NCBI GenBank assembly: GCA_017458585.1
Contig: JAFTAJ010000029.1
Coordinates: 1 to 64,000, forward strand
Origin: Bacteroidaceae bacterium
GTDB taxonomy: Bacteria > Bacteroidota > Bacteroidia > Bacteroidales > Bacteroidaceae
Direction of reading: 5' to 3'
DNA: 64,000 nucleotides
The position numbers and the translations under genes are program-made. The notes under the pieces are model-generated. The model was not told the DNA's origin. It searched no databases and was given only the letters and a program-made list of their open reading frames with translations. Positions 49,447 to 61,030 of the stretch are shown here, in pieces (the first letter of the stretch is position 1; the number at the start of each line of letters is the position of its first letter).

Positions 49447-50655
49447 ATGATAGAGAATATTTTGAGCACCATAGAAGAGGCAGTGGAGGACATCCGCGAG
49501 GGTAAGTTTGTGATTGTGGTGGACGATGAGGACCGCGAGAACGAGGGCGATTTCATCACCGCCGCCGAGCTTATCACTCCCGAGAAGGTGAACTTCATGC
49601 TCCACTACGGACGCGGAGTGCTCTGCGCCCCCATCACTCTGGAGCGATGCCGCGAACTGAAGCTGCCCCACCAGGTGGAGGATAATACCTCGATGCTCGG
49701 CACACCTTTCACAGTGACCGTTGACAAGCTCGACGGATGCACCACCGGAGTGAGTGCCGCCGACCGCGCCGCCACCATCAAGGCTCTCGCCGACCCCGCA
49801 TCGGTGCCCGAGACATTCGGTCGACCAGGACATATCAATCCTCTCTACGCCCAAAACAAGGGTGTGCTGCGTCGCGACGGACATACGGAGGCTGCCGTGG
49901 ACCTCGCACGCATGGCAGGACTGCAGCCTGCCGCCGCACTCATCGAGATAATGAATGAGGACGGCACCATGGCACGCATGCCACAGCTCGTGGAGGTGGC
50001 CAAGGAGCACAACCTCAAGATTATCTCCATACGCGACCTCATAGCCTACCGACTCAAGGAAGAAACCATAGTGGAGAAAGGCGAACGCGTGGACCTGCCC
50101 ACGCAGTATGGCCACTTCCACCTCATCCCCTTCCGCCAGAAGAGCAACGGACTGGAGCATATCGCACTCATCAAGGGCGAGTGGGAAGAGGACGAGCCCA
50201 TACTCGTGCGAGTACACTCCTCATGCATGACAGGCGACATCTTCGGCAGCAAGCGCTGCGATTGCGGCGAGCAGCTCCACCGCGCCATGCAGATGATAGA
50301 CCAGGCTGGCAAGGGTGTGGTGCTCTACCTCAACCAAGAGGGGCGCGGTATAGGCCTCATGGCCAAGATTGCTGCCTACAAGCTGCAAGAGCAAGGCCTC
50401 GACACCGTGGATGCCAACATCCACCTCGGCTACGGAGCTGACGAGCGTGACTACGGCGTGGGAGCCCAGATACTACGCGAGATTGGAGTCCGCAAGATGC
50501 GACTCATCACCAACAACCCCACCAAGCGCGCCGGCCTCGACGGCTTCGGCCTCGAGATAGTGGAGAACATTCCCATCGAGATAGCACCCAACGAATACAA
50601 TGCCAACTACCTGTGCACCAAGGCCCACCGTATGGGGCACGAGTTGCACCTATAA
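49447..50655 (+). CDS. ribBA: Bifunctional DHBP synthase / GTP cyclohydrolase II RibBA
   Basis: This is a 402-residue riboflavin-pathway enzyme. Residues 1-~200 are 3,4-dihydroxy-2-butanone-4-phosphate synthase, with acidic [11 protein letters not shown] binding ribulose-5-phosphate and Mg2+. Residues ~205-402 are GTP cyclohydrolase II, with the zinc site C260, C271 and C273 in [16 protein letters not shown] and NQEGRGIGL. It supplies flavin, used among others by the Nqr complex. No FMN riboswitch is seen, as it lies inside an operon. Confidence 0.97.
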   Translation: MIENILSTIEEAVEDIREGKFVIVVDDEDRENEGDFITAAELITPEKVNFMLHYGRGVLCAPITLERCRELKLPHQVEDNTSMLGTPFTVTVDKLDGCTTGVSAADRAATIKALADPASVPETFGRPGHINPLYAQNKGVLRRDGHTEAAVDLARMAGLQPAAALIEIMNEDGTMARMPQLVEVAKEHNLKIISIRDLIAYRLKEETIVEKGERVDLPTQYGHFHLIPFRQKSNGLEHIALIKGEWEEDEPILVRVHSSCMTGDIFGSKRCDCGEQLHRAMQMIDQAGKGVVLYLNQEGRGIGLMAKIAAYKLQEQGLDTVDANIHLGYGADERDYGVGAQILREIGVRKMRLITNNPTKRAGLDGFGLEIVENIPIEIAPNEYNANYLCTKAHRMGHELHL

Positions 50656-50683
50656 TTCCTAATTCCTAATTTCTAATTTAAAT

Positions 50684-51889
<1,206 letters not shown>

Positions 51890-51917
51890 AATAAAAAACA
51901 TTATTGAGATTTGAATA

Positions 51918-51949
51918 TTTGGTAGTGTGCAGACAATTCACTACCTTTG
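51918..51949 (+). promoter_or_regulatory. Promoter TTTG - 20 bases - TACCTTTG directly before a start codon
   Basis: -33 TTTG at 51918-51921 and -7 TACCTTTG at 51942-51949. The ATG at 51957 lies only 8 bases further, about where transcription should begin, so the mRNA may be leaderless. Confidence 0.8.
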
Positions 51950-51956
51950 CTCCAAT

Positions 51957-53591
51957 ATGAAAACAAAACAAAAGAAAAACACTGTCCAGCATCCTAATGC
52001 GAAAGCAGTGAAAAAAAACGCAAAAAAGCAGAAGGCCAAGCGCAATGGCATACTGGCATTCCTCGGCAAGCACCTATGGCTCACGATGCTCGTGATGCTA
52101 TGGGCGTTCCTATTCTTCTTCTATGGTGACACTCTGCAAGTGGCACAACAAAGGAGTTTCCTCGTGTTTGACTCTACAGCCATGAACTACTGGCTGTGTC
52201 AGCCGCTGGGATGGTTCTATGTAACGGGGCGCTTCCTGCTACTCAGCTGCGTATGGCCCATAATAGGCTCTCTGCTTATCGCCGCCATGCTGACACTCTC
52301 CGCAAGGCTTCTCGACAAGGCTCTGAGCCTGAAGGGATGGTGGAAAGCCATCATCGTCGCTCTGCCCTTTGCGTACTTCGGATTTTATTTCTATCAGGGG
52401 CTTAACCTCTTCTATCTCCGCGAGCCCAGCTACATAATGACCATCCCGCTTACGGCTCTGGTGATATGCGCAATAATAGCCCTCGCGGCTAAGCTGAAAG
52501 GCAGGAAGAGTCAGAAGGTCGAGAGTCAAGAGCCAAGTGTCGAGAGTCAAGAGCCCAACTGCAAGCCTCAACTGCTGACGATGGCCGCACTGTGGGTTGC
52601 TTGCGCCATCATCGCGATGACCTATGCGCAGAACGACCGACTGACATGCGCCATGGAGTGCAAGATGATGCAGCAAGACTGGGACGGTATGGTTGAACTG
52701 TCAAAGAAAGCCTCCCACCCCTCCCGCACCGTGGCAGCTTATCATGCGCTGGCTCTCAACCAGAACGGCCAGATAGCTACAGAGCTCTTCAACCTACGCT
52801 ATCAGTACCCTAATGCCCACCTCTCAAGACAGCACGGCGGATTCGACGGTGGTATGGACTACTTCGTCATAGACTGCAACTTCTATGCAGGCCTCACACG
52901 CAGTGCCTACCACGAAGCAATGGAGCAAAATGTGCTCGAAGGCCCCACCATACATCGCATCAAGAGAATGGTGCAATGCGCTGTGATTGACAAGGAGAAT
53001 GCTCTGGCAGAGAAGTATCTCGCCATACTGAAGAAGGCTCCGTTTGAGGGTGACTTCGTGGATAAATACTCGGCCATGCTCCGCGACTACAACCTCGTTC
53101 TCCAAGACAGCGAACTGGCTTCCGTCATTGAGCTGCAACCTGTTCACGACTCTTTCGAGCAGACATACAGAGAACCAATGTTCCTTGGCTACAACCTCGC
53201 GCTGACCGAAGCCAAGACAGTGCGCGGCCTGCACAACTCGCTCTACGCCTGCCTCTACACCAAAGACATGCTCGCTTTCGGCAGTCGCATACTCACTATG
53301 ATTGAGAGCGGCATGCCTCTGCCAAAGATCTACGAGGAGGCCATAGTAGTGCAGAACATCAAGAATCTGGCTGTGCTCAAGCAAATCAACCTGTCGCCCT
53401 ATACCCTCCAGGAGATCAAGGACTTCATGGGCGAGGCTTTCACACAAGACCAAAGGGACATAGATGTCAAGAAGAAAGCCAAAATGTATGACAAATATCG
53501 CGGCACCTACGAATACTACTACTACCTGCAAAACATACCTGACGAAAACTACGCTCTCCCCGAAGACGAAAAGAAGGGAGGAGTCAACTAA
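51957..53591 (+). CDS. DUF6057-like membrane protein
   Basis: About 544 residues from ATG 51957; an upstream GTG at 51927 would overlap the promoter. A very basic N-terminus precedes roughly five membrane helices (about 35-165: LWLTMLVMLWAFLFFFYG, CVWPIIGSLLIAAMLTL, IIVALPFAYFGFYFY, MTIPLTALVICAIIALAA), then one more helix near 215 and a large soluble helical domain that looks TPR-like. It resembles the Bacteroidales family DUF6057, function unknown. A cytoplasmic loop (SQKVESQEPSVESQEP) is encoded by a gtcgagagtcaag repeat. The stop lies in a taattcct repeat. Confidence 0.7.
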   Translation: MKTKQKKNTVQHPNAKAVKKNAKKQKAKRNGILAFLGKHLWLTMLVMLWAFLFFFYGDTLQVAQQRSFLVFDSTAMNYWLCQPLGWFYVTGRFLLLSCVWPIIGSLLIAAMLTLSARLLDKALSLKGWWKAIIVALPFAYFGFYFYQGLNLFYLREPSYIMTIPLTALVICAIIALAAKLKGRKSQKVESQEPSVESQEPNCKPQLLTMAALWVACAIIAMTYAQNDRLTCAMECKMMQQDWDGMVELSKKASHPSRTVAAYHALALNQNGQIATELFNLRYQYPNAHLSRQHGGFDGGMDYFVIDCNFYAGLTRSAYHEAMEQNVLEGPTIHRIKRMVQCAVIDKENALAEKYLAILKKAPFEGDFVDKYSAMLRDYNLVLQDSELASVIELQPVHDSFEQTYREPMFLGYNLALTEAKTVRGLHNSLYACLYTKDMLAFGSRILTMIESGMPLPKIYEEAIVVQNIKNLAVLKQINLSPYTLQEIKDFMGEAFTQDQRDIDVKKKAKMYDKYRGTYEYYYYLQNIPDENYALPEDEKKGGVN

Positions 53592-53619
53592 TTCCTAATT
53601 CCTAATTTCTCATTCCCCT

Positions 53620-55323
53620 ATGCGAATTCTTCAATTCTTCAATATTTCAATTCTTCAATTCTTCTGCGTGCTGTTGCTCACAGCTTGCGGCAAGAGTTAT
53701 ACCGTGCCCACTGATGCTGTGCCCAACGGCAACAGTCCCGTGCTCTACCCCGACTATACTGAGGTTACCGTGCCAGCCAATATCGCTCCGCTCAACTTCA
53801 TCGTCAAAGGTGAGGCCGACGAGTATGTGGTGCAGGTCAAGGCCTCGGGAAAAGAGCTCATGGTCACCGGTGGCAGCGACGACGGCGTGGTGCAGTTCGA
53901 CTCCACTCAATGGCGCAATGCCCTGCAGTCCAATCGTGGCAAGGCTCTTGAGGTAACTGTCTATCAGCTCTCTGAGGGACAGTGGACAAGCTACAAACCC
54001 TATAAGATATATGTGGCAGAGGAAGATATCGACCCCTACCTCTCCTACCGTCTCATAGAGCCTGGCTTTGAGATGTATCGCCATATCGGCCTCTATCAGC
54101 GCAACCTCACCAACTATGATGTAAACATCATCTACGAAAACAATCGTGCGGAAGATCCCGACCAAAACCACTGCGCCAATTGCCACAACTACCAGAACTA
54201 CGGAGGCAAGAACATGCTCTTTCATGTCCGTGCCAAGATGGGCGGCACACTCATAGCCAAGGACGGCAAGGTGGAGAAACTCAACTTCAAGAATGACTCT
54301 ATCCTGGGGGCGGCCGTCTATCCGTCATGGCATCCGAGGAAGAACTATATTGTATTCTCCAGCAACCGCACAGGCCAGGCCTTCCACATGCAGGACCTGG
54401 AGAAGATAGAGGTGCTCGACTACGGCAGCGACCTGCTCTTCTACAATGCCGACACTCATGAGGTGAGCAATATCCTCAAGACACCCGACGATATGGAGAC
54501 ATTCCCTGCCTGGGCTCCCGATGGCAAAAAGATTTACTACTGTTGCTGTCCCGCTCCAGGGCTCGGTGCACTTACCGACTCCGTGAAGGTAAACTATGTG
54601 CTCTCTGGCTACCAGCACCTCCACTACAACCTCATGAGCGTGACCTTCGACGAGGCCACTATGACCTTCGGCGACCCGCAGGTGGAGGTGGATTGCCTCG
54701 CCATGGGTAAGAGTGCCTCGGTGCCCAGAGTAAGCCCCGACGGCAAATACCTTCTCTTCACACTGGGCGATTTCGGCCAGTTCCATATCTGGCATAAGAG
54801 CTCCGACCAATACATCAAAAATCTGGAGACTGGCGAAGTCTATCCCCTCACCGAAGCCAACAGCCCCGATGTTGACTCCTACCACTCGTGGAGCAGCAAC
54901 GGACGATGGATTGTGTTCAGCTCCCGCCGCGACGACGGCTCCTACACACGCCCCTACATTGCCTACTTCGACAAGCAGGGCAAGCCGCGCAAGGCATTTA
55001 TGCTGCCGCAGGAAGACCCCGTCCAGAATCTCATGCTACTTAAGAGCTACAATGTGCCCGAGCTCACCAAAGAGCCAACCAGCTACACCTTCGCTCAGCT
55101 TAAGGAGGCCGTATATACACAAAACCCCGGCACCGACATCAAATACAAGGAGCTCCGCACTCCTGACCAGATAAAGCAACAGCAGAAATGCGACACGGCA
55201 GCCATCTATCCTGACGGAGTGCCTGCCAACATCCCACAGGCACAACAGCCCGCAGCTGACGCCACCACAGGAGCCTCGCCCAAGGCTGACGCCACCACTG
55301 GCGCCTCGCCAAAAGCCAAGTAG
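53620..55323 (+). CDS. PD40/TolB-like lipoprotein with a haem c motif
   Basis: A 567-residue lipoprotein (lipobox LLTAC, Cys23). After an N-terminal beta domain there is one CxxCH motif (C185-A-N-C188-H189 in QNHCANCHNYQNYGG), followed by WD40-like beta-propeller segments with the PD40 pattern (YPSWHPRKNYIVFSSNRTGQ, FPAWAPDGKKIYYC, PRVSPDGKYLLFTL, SWSSNGRWIVFSSRRDDG). The C-terminus has two 11-residue repeats (ADATTGASPK). Covalent haem binding is inferred from the motif alone. The signal peptide MRILQFFNISILQFFC is itself encoded by an attcttcaat simple repeat. NudC starts 5 bases downstream. Confidence 0.82.
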   Translation: MRILQFFNISILQFFCVLLLTACGKSYTVPTDAVPNGNSPVLYPDYTEVTVPANIAPLNFIVKGEADEYVVQVKASGKELMVTGGSDDGVVQFDSTQWRNALQSNRGKALEVTVYQLSEGQWTSYKPYKIYVAEEDIDPYLSYRLIEPGFEMYRHIGLYQRNLTNYDVNIIYENNRAEDPDQNHCANCHNYQNYGGKNMLFHVRAKMGGTLIAKDGKVEKLNFKNDSILGAAVYPSWHPRKNYIVFSSNRTGQAFHMQDLEKIEVLDYGSDLLFYNADTHEVSNILKTPDDMETFPAWAPDGKKIYYCCCPAPGLGALTDSVKVNYVLSGYQHLHYNLMSVTFDEATMTFGDPQVEVDCLAMGKSASVPRVSPDGKYLLFTLGDFGQFHIWHKSSDQYIKNLETGEVYPLTEANSPDVDSYHSWSSNGRWIVFSSRRDDGSYTRPYIAYFDKQGKPRKAFMLPQEDPVQNLMLLKSYNVPELTKEPTSYTFAQLKEAVYTQNPGTDIKYKELRTPDQIKQQQKCDTAAIYPDGVPANIPQAQQPAADATTGASPKADATTGASPKAK

Positions 55324-55328
55324 CACAG

Positions 55329-56063
55329 ATGCAACACTATCTCTTCTCCAACAACCAACTGCTACTCACGGCAGACAACGCCATACCCGATTTCGGAGCA
55401 CAAGAAGGCATACCCTTTTCGCTCGACGACGGAGTGACATGCACCGCAGCAATGGTAAGCGAGATACCTGACAGTCTGCACCCTGTCGGACTGCGTGCCA
55501 GCTACGACCTGCTGCCACTCACCGACTACCTGCGCGCCGGCAAGGCTGCCGAGCTGCTCCATTGGCACAGCAACCACCGCTTCTGCGGCCACTGCGGCAC
55601 ACCGCTCGAGTCTAAGACCCAACTGAGCAAATGGTGCCCCAAGTGCCAGACAGAGACATGGCCCCAATTGTCGCCCGCCATCATAGTCCTCATCCATCGC
55701 GCAGAGGAGATACTGCTCGTGCAGAGCCGCACATTCAAGGGCAACTACTTCGGACTCGTGGCAGGATTCGTAGAGTTCGGCGAGAGCCTCGAGGAATGTG
55801 TCAGGCGTGAGATACGCGAGGAGACACAGCTTGAGGTGGACAACATCCGCTACTTCGGTAGCCAGCCGTGGCCCTATCCGCAGGGACTGATGATTGGCTT
55901 CACCGCACGCTATAAGAGCGGCACCCTCCACCTGCAAAGCGAGGAGCTAGCCAACGGAGGATGGTTCAACATCCACAACCTGCCCTCCATACCTAAGCCT
56001 CTCAGTATGGCCCGCAAACTAATCGATCACTACATAACACACACATCACAAACACATGAATAG
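55329..56063 (+). CDS. nudC: NAD(H)/NAD-RNA pyrophosphatase NudC
   Basis: This 244-residue Nudix hydrolase has a zinc ribbon (C86, C89, C103, C106), the Nudix box GFVEFGESLEECVRREIREE (146-165; the usual glycine after REE is replaced, giving REETQLEV) and the NudC signature SQPWPYPQ. It hydrolyses NADH to NMNH and AMP and in other bacteria removes NAD caps from RNA. Its 3' end overlaps the next gene by 8 bases. Confidence 0.95.
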   Translation: MQHYLFSNNQLLLTADNAIPDFGAQEGIPFSLDDGVTCTAAMVSEIPDSLHPVGLRASYDLLPLTDYLRAGKAAELLHWHSNHRFCGHCGTPLESKTQLSKWCPKCQTETWPQLSPAIIVLIHRAEEILLVQSRTFKGNYFGLVAGFVEFGESLEECVRREIREETQLEVDNIRYFGSQPWPYPQGLMIGFTARYKSGTLHLQSEELANGGWFNIHNLPSIPKPLSMARKLIDHYITHTSQTHE

Positions 56064-58098
56064 ACTCATTGCCACAATATTGTGCCTCACCGTCATCCTT
56101 GCCACGGCAATCGCCAGCCCCGTGTTCAGAGTAAGAAAGACAGTAAAGCAGTCCGACGGTACCACTCTCACCGTCACACGCACCGGTGCCGACCACATGC
56201 TCTATTACCTCACCGATGACGATATGCCCGTCTTCCCCAATGCTAGCGGCGATTTCTGCTACGCCGAAATTGACCACGATGGCAACGTCAGCGCCGGCAC
56301 CATGCTCGCCCATGAGCCACTTGACCGCACACCCATCGAGCAGCGACTGGCCACCAAGTATAGCAATGACTTCTTCACCTTCCTCGCCATGCGCCACAAG
56401 ATGCGCTATGGCGTGGGCAACATCAGCCTGGCCAGCGTAGCCAGCAAGGGAGATGTCAGGGTGCCCGTCATCCTGGCCGAGTTTACCGACCTGTCTTTCA
56501 AAGAAGAGAATGATATCGACCGCTTCAGCCGCCACCTCAATGCCGACAACTACACCGAAGAAGGCGGACCGGGCAGCATGCGTGAGTACTTCATCGCTCA
56601 GAGCGACGGCCAGTTCCGTCCCCAGTTTGACGTGCTGGCCAAGGTGCGTGTAAGCCAAGACCACGCAACATACGGCGCCAACAGTGGCGGCGACGATATC
56701 GACCCCACAGGCTACATGGCTGAAGCCATCGACTCCGCCACAGCCAAGGGCGTCGATTTCTCTCCATACAAAAACAAGAATGGCGACATAATGGTCATCG
56801 TCATCTACCCGGGCCACGGCGAGCAGGTCAGCGGCGTTAACAACGATATATGGGCTGCCTACTACTGGAGCCTGTCACACACCAATTCCAAGGGGCTCAA
56901 GTTCAAGGCTGGCCTCGTGATGGACGAGCTCGCCGACTACGGAGCAGGCGAGCAGTTCGACGGCATCGGCACCCTATGCCACGAGTTCAGCCATGCTCTC
57001 GGACTCCCCGACTTCTACAACACCAACAACGTATCAGGCATCTTCGGCATGGACGCCTGGTCGCTCATGGACTACGGCCAATTCAACAACTACAGCCACA
57101 CTCCAGTGGGCTATACGGCCTACGAGCGAGAGTTCTTCGGATGGATAAAGATTGACACTCTGCGCAACGAGAAACAACTCGTCACCCTGCCACCCCTCCA
57201 TGCCGACTCTGCCGTCCGCGCCTATCGCATACCCAACGAGGCCGACCCCACTGGCAACGAATACTACATACTCGAAAACCGCGAGGAGTCCGACTGGTTC
57301 ATGACCCTCTACGGCGAAGGCATGCTCATCAATCATGTGCACTACGACAAAACATCTTGGACCAACAAGTCCATCAACAACTACCGCAACCACCAGCGCA
57401 TGACCGTCATACCCGCCGATGGAAAGCTCACACCCTACGGCGGAGGCAAAGCATCAGCCTACAAGGGCGACCTTTGGCCTGGCTACACCAACAACATGGA
57501 GCTCAATAGCACCACCATCCCATGCGACACAGCCTACGTGGGCGGTTACATGAACATACGCATGAAAAATATCCATCGCGACGGACTCAACAATATCGTG
57601 TTCTACTATCAATGTAGCGGACAGCTCACCTCCATCAAGCATCTCAAGCTCATCCCCACCGCCGACAATGAGCTGACAGCCACCTTCGACGAGGTAACCA
57701 ACGCAGAGCAATATGTCCTCACCCTCTATCAATCGTCAATCGTCAATGGTCAATCGTCAATAGTCGACACCCTACGCACCGACACCATCGCAAAGCCCAC
57801 CTTCATATACACAGACCTTGAGAACAGAGCCAGCTATACTGTCGAGGTCAAAGCCATCGCCGACGACTACCTCGACTCACGCACCTCCGCAACCAGCGCA
57901 ACGGTCACCACAGCTGCTCGCGGCGATGTCAATCGCGACAACAGCATCAACTCTGCTGACGTGGTGGCTATCTACACCTACATCATCAACGGACAGAACT
58001 CAGGCATCAGCGATACCGATGCCGATGTCAATCGCGACGGCAATGTCAACACAGCAGATGTCACCGCTGTCTATAGCATCATCATCACCGGCCAATAA
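56056..58098 (+). CDS. Secreted M6-family metalloprotease with dockerin-like C-terminus
   Basis: A 680-residue protein with a signal peptide (MNRLIATILCLTVILATAIA). The N-terminal propeptide-like region is followed by the M6 (immune-inhibitor A-like) catalytic domain with zinc motif HEFSH (H309, E310, H313) and downstream GLPDFYNTN...GMDAWSLMDYG. A fibronectin-type segment follows; one loop (QSSIVNGQSSIVDT) is encoded by a caatcgtcaat repeat. The C-terminal ~60 residues are a type I dockerin-like pair (GDVNRDNSINSADVVAIYTYI / DVNRDGNVNTADVTAVYSIII) with calcium-loop residues. It degrades extracellular protein; the dockerin's partner is not visible. Confidence 0.9.
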   Translation: MNRLIATILCLTVILATAIASPVFRVRKTVKQSDGTTLTVTRTGADHMLYYLTDDDMPVFPNASGDFCYAEIDHDGNVSAGTMLAHEPLDRTPIEQRLATKYSNDFFTFLAMRHKMRYGVGNISLASVASKGDVRVPVILAEFTDLSFKEENDIDRFSRHLNADNYTEEGGPGSMREYFIAQSDGQFRPQFDVLAKVRVSQDHATYGANSGGDDIDPTGYMAEAIDSATAKGVDFSPYKNKNGDIMVIVIYPGHGEQVSGVNNDIWAAYYWSLSHTNSKGLKFKAGLVMDELADYGAGEQFDGIGTLCHEFSHALGLPDFYNTNNVSGIFGMDAWSLMDYGQFNNYSHTPVGYTAYEREFFGWIKIDTLRNEKQLVTLPPLHADSAVRAYRIPNEADPTGNEYYILENREESDWFMTLYGEGMLINHVHYDKTSWTNKSINNYRNHQRMTVIPADGKLTPYGGGKASAYKGDLWPGYTNNMELNSTTIPCDTAYVGGYMNIRMKNIHRDGLNNIVFYYQCSGQLTSIKHLKLIPTADNELTATFDEVTNAEQYVLTLYQSSIVNGQSSIVDTLRTDTIAKPTFIYTDLENRASYTVEVKAIADDYLDSRTSATSATVTTAARGDVNRDNSINSADVVAIYTYIINGQNSGISDTDADVNRDGNVNTADVTAVYSIIITGQ

Positions 58099-58131
58099 AC
58101 ATCTTACATCTCACATCATACATCTTACATC

Positions 58132-58170
58132 AAAGAGAGCCGCGCATCCAATCGATGCGCGGCCCTCTTT
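58132..58170. terminator. Bidirectional terminator between protease and tRNA-Gln
   Basis: aaagagagccgcgcat (58132-58147) pairs with atgcgcggccctcttt (58155-58170) with one A-C mismatch; T's follow in either direction. It is preceded by acatcttacatctc repeats. Confidence 0.85.
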
Positions 58171-58174
58171 ATAG

Positions 58175-58245
58175 TTGGGATACCCGGACTCGAACCAGGA
58201 AAGGCAGGACCAGAATCTGCAGTGTTACCATTACACCATATCCCA
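58175..58245 (-). tRNA. tRNA-Gln (anticodon CTG)
   Basis: Acceptor TGGGATA/TATCCCA, D arm GTGT/ACAC, anticodon loop TTCTGGT (CTG), T arm CCTGG/CCGGG with loop TTCGAGT, discriminator A. The anticodon stem GCAGA/CCTGC has an A31-C39 mismatch next to the loop. Confidence 0.92.
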
Positions 58246-58258
58246 ATCTTTTCGCTTG

Positions 58259-58289
58259 CAAAAATATAACATTCTAATAATACAGCAAA
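58259..58289 (-). promoter_or_regulatory. tRNA-Gln promoter (TTTG - 19 bases - TATTTTTG)
   Basis: On the minus strand the -7 element occupies 58266-58259 and the -33 TTTG occupies 58289-58286, at a 19-base spacing. Confidence 0.75.
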
Positions 58290-58330
58290 GAAATATCAAG
58301 AAAAAAACACTTTTTCTATGAAAAAAATAG

Positions 58331-58338
58331 TATTTTTG
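58331..58338 (+). promoter_or_regulatory. -7 promoter element TATTTTTG for rsfS-ftsH-cdsA
   Basis: Consensus match followed by CACATC; the leader to rsfS is about 145 bases and consists of simple repeats plus one palindromic element. Confidence 0.5.
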
Positions 58339-58410
58339 CACATCGAATCCTCAAATTTCAATCTTTAATCTTCAAATTTCAAATTTCTAATTCCTCATTC
58401 CTCATTCCTT

Positions 58411-58458
58411 CTGCCCCTAAGTTAGGGGAAGTCCCCGCAAGGGGGATGGGGTGTGTCA
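58411..58458. repeat. Palindromic element upstream of rsfS
   Basis: gcccctaagttaggggaagt followed by ccccgcaagggggatgggg and tgtgtc. It lies between aatttctaattcctcat repeats (58350-58408 and 58460-58484). Confidence 0.8.
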
Positions 58459-58485
58459 ATTTTCAATTTCTAATTTCTAATTTCA

Positions 58486-58845
58486 ATGCTCACCACTGAC
58501 AAACTACTTCAAGTCATCACCGAAGGAATACAAGAGAAGAAAGGCCGCCGCATAGTCATCGCCAACTTCTCAAACATAAAAGACCCCATCTGCAAATACT
58601 TCGTAATATGCCAAGGCAACAGCGCCAACCAAGTAGAGGCCATCGCTGGCTCCGTGAGCGATATGACTCGCGAGCGCCTCGGCGAGAAAGCCATTGGCGT
58701 GAGTGGACTTGAGAATGCCTATTGGGTAGCCGTGGACTACGGCGACATCATCGTCCACATCCTACAGCCCCAGGCCCGCGAGTTTTACGACCTCGAGCAC
58801 CTCTGGGCTGATGCCACCCTCACCGAACTCCCCGACGAATATTAA
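58486..58845 (+). CDS. rsfS: Ribosome silencing factor RsfS
   Basis: This 119-residue protein has the RsfS (Iojap) signatures: DPICKYFVICQGNSANQVEAIAGSV, GLENAYWVAVDYGDIIVHILQPQAREFYDLEHLW. It binds ribosomal protein L14 and blocks subunit joining when nutrients are scarce. The order rsfS-ftsH-cdsA is usual in Bacteroidetes. Confidence 0.96.
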   Translation: MLTTDKLLQVITEGIQEKKGRRIVIANFSNIKDPICKYFVICQGNSANQVEAIAGSVSDMTRERLGEKAIGVSGLENAYWVAVDYGDIIVHILQPQAREFYDLEHLWADATLTELPDEY

Positions 58846-58847
58846 AA

Positions 58848-58940
58848 TATTCCTAATTCCCAGATAGTCATAGGTATTGTCCTCTATCTACTTTTATCTA
58901 CTTCTATCTTCCTTTAACTTCTAATTTTCAATCTTCAATA
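58848..58940. repeat. Simple repeats between rsfS and ftsH
   Basis: attcctaattcc, then tctatctacttttatctact (complement of the tagata units at 34750-34795), then ctaattttcaatcttcaat. No gene. Confidence 0.7.
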
Positions 58941-60941
<2,001 letters not shown>

Positions 60942-60947
<6 letters not shown>

Positions 60948-61027
60948 CTCCTAATTCCTAACTCCTAATTCCTAACTCCTAATTCCTAACTCCTAATTCC
61001 TAACTCCTAATTCCTAACTCCTAATTT
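60942..61027. repeat. 14-bp tandem repeat (taattcctaactcc) between ftsH and cdsA
   Basis: About six head-to-tail copies of the 14-mer fill the entire gap. The first copy supplies the ftsH stop codon and the last ends 3 bases before the cdsA ATG at 61031. Confidence 0.9.
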
Positions 61028-61030
61028 TAG

